A stretch of 6,239 nucleotides of DNA from the NCBI GenBank assembly GCA_910585755.1, contig CAJUFH010000090.1, positions 1 through 6,239 of the forward strand, written 5' to 3'. The translations under genes and the position numbers were made by a program. The notes beneath the pieces are model-generated. The model had not been told where the DNA came from, made no database searches, and was given only the letters and a program-made list of their open reading frames with translations. Positions 5,954 through 6,239 of the stretch are shown one piece after another. Source of the DNA: an uncultured Muribaculaceae bacterium (GTDB lineage: Bacteria > Bacteroidota > Bacteroidia > Bacteroidales > Muribaculaceae). How positions within the stretch are numbered: position 1 is the stretch's first letter; each line of letters begins with the position of its first letter.

Positions 5954-6112
5954 TTAGAGCAGGTTGATCATGGCCGCCACGTCAGTGTCGCCCCAGAAAT
6001 CGGCTATTGTAAGCCACAACATAAGCAGGATAATCAGAACCCCGACACCGATCCACAGCCAAATGCTGGCGCGTTTCTCCTCGCGCCGTTCTCTTCTTTC
6101 TTCGCTTTCCAT
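5954..6112 (-). CDS. Small single-pass membrane protein (52 residues)
   Basis: A short open frame of 52 codons, ATG at 6112 and TAA at 5954-5956. The first 14 residues are highly charged (MESEERRERREEKR), followed by one strongly hydrophobic helix at about 16-37 (IWLWIGVGVLIILLMLWL) and an acidic segment with FWGDTD. The charge pattern predicts the N-terminus inside the cell with a single transmembrane helix. The frame ends 10 bp before the channel start codon on the same strand, so both are probably in one transcript and this may be an accessory subunit or regulator of the channel. No Shine-Dalgarno sequence is seen, as elsewhere in the window. I do not recognise a named family. The alternating charged head, clean helix and fitted spacing argue for a real gene. 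Confidence 0.7.
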   Translation of the reverse strand: MESEERRERREEKRASIWLWIGVGVLIILLMLWLTIADFWGDTDVAAMINLL

Positions 6113-6192
6113 AATCGTAAGTTGAAACGTTATTTTACTCTATAACGCCCCAGCCCCCGCGATAGTTCCGATAAACGTGTCTATAAAAGAAA
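6113..6192 (-). promoter_or_regulatory. Leader/promoter region of the membrane-protein and channel operon
   Basis: This 80-bp gap should hold the promoter for the leftward pair. It contains a perfect 6-bp inverted repeat, CGTTAT (6128-6133) and ATAACG (6142-6147), separated by 8 bp, which could be an operator. No exact Bacteroides -7 box was found on the minus strand, so the start site cannot be placed. Confidence 0.35.
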
Positions 6193-6226
6193 GGCCCCCG
6201 GATGTCCTGACGGACGTCCGGGGGCC
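6183..6226 (-). terminator. Strong intrinsic terminator of a gene beyond the right edge
   Basis: A 15-bp stem pairs 6193-6207 with 6212-6226 (one G-U wobble, otherwise perfect) around the 4-nt loop TGAC. On the minus strand it is followed by TTTCTTTTAT. On the plus strand no T-run follows. It should end a leftward transcript entering from the right and insulate the small membrane protein/channel operon from it. Confidence 0.85.
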
Positions 6227-6239
6227 GGAAGGTGGCGGC

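Noticed and set aside
1..6239. CRISPR array, tRNA, rRNA, insertion sequence or attachment site
   Set aside because: No regularly spaced repeats, clover-leaf sequence, transposase frame or terminal inverted repeats were seen by eye.

Overview
The window looks like chromosomal DNA from a Bacteroidota bacterium. The intergenic regions lack Shine-Dalgarno sequences, and a Bacteroides-type promoter (TTG, 20 nt, TAATTTTG) sits in front of the first gene. The family mix (HxlR regulator, zinc-ribbon/flavin protein, DUF3795, YdeI-like protein, YbdG-type MscS channel) also fits Bacteroidales. The moderately high GC hints at a Muribaculaceae- or Alistipes-like lineage, but this is inference and no taxonomic marker gene is present.

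Layout from left to right. (1) Positions 1-73 hold a leftward intrinsic terminator. (2) A radical SAM gene lies on the minus strand (74-967). (3) A 124-bp divergent intergenic region (968-1091) carries the radical SAM promoter plus a 13-bp near-perfect direct repeat with a GGTC-T-GACC palindrome between the copies; this is the likely operator of the HxlR regulator. (4) A tightly packed rightward cluster (1092-3793) encodes an HxlR regulator, a zinc-ribbon/pyridoxamine-oxidase-fold fusion, a Cys-rich DUF3795 protein, a DmpI-like tautomerase, a GNAT acetyltransferase and a YdeI/OmpD-associated protein. Gaps are 1-9 bp, or the genes overlap, so this reads as one operon. (5) A 63-bp AT-rich gap precedes a second, RimJ/RimL-like GNAT gene (3857-4405). 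(6) A convergent minus-strand pair follows: a YbdG-type MscS channel with a Pro/Ala/Gln-rich tail (4396-5943), preceded by an overlooked 52-codon single-pass membrane protein gene (5954-6112). (7) A 15-bp GC-rich hairpin (6193-6226) followed by a leftward T-tract terminates a gene lying beyond the right edge.

How the genes may work together. HxlR proteins are often sensors of electrophile or oxidative stress through a conserved N-terminal Cys, and this one keeps a Cys at position 13. The genes that follow (a flavin-fold protein, Cys-rich metal or redox proteins, a tautomerase, an acetyltransferase) would suit a response to reactive small molecules. The substrate is not visible in the sequence. 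The divergent radical SAM gene may share that control, because the repeats lie next to and upstream of its -33 element. The right-hand MscS unit is probably unrelated and concerns osmotic or envelope stress. Base composition rises clearly from left to right, from about 42% GC in a sampled stretch of the zinc-ribbon gene to about 67% in the second GNAT gene, which may mark a junction between segments of different origin.
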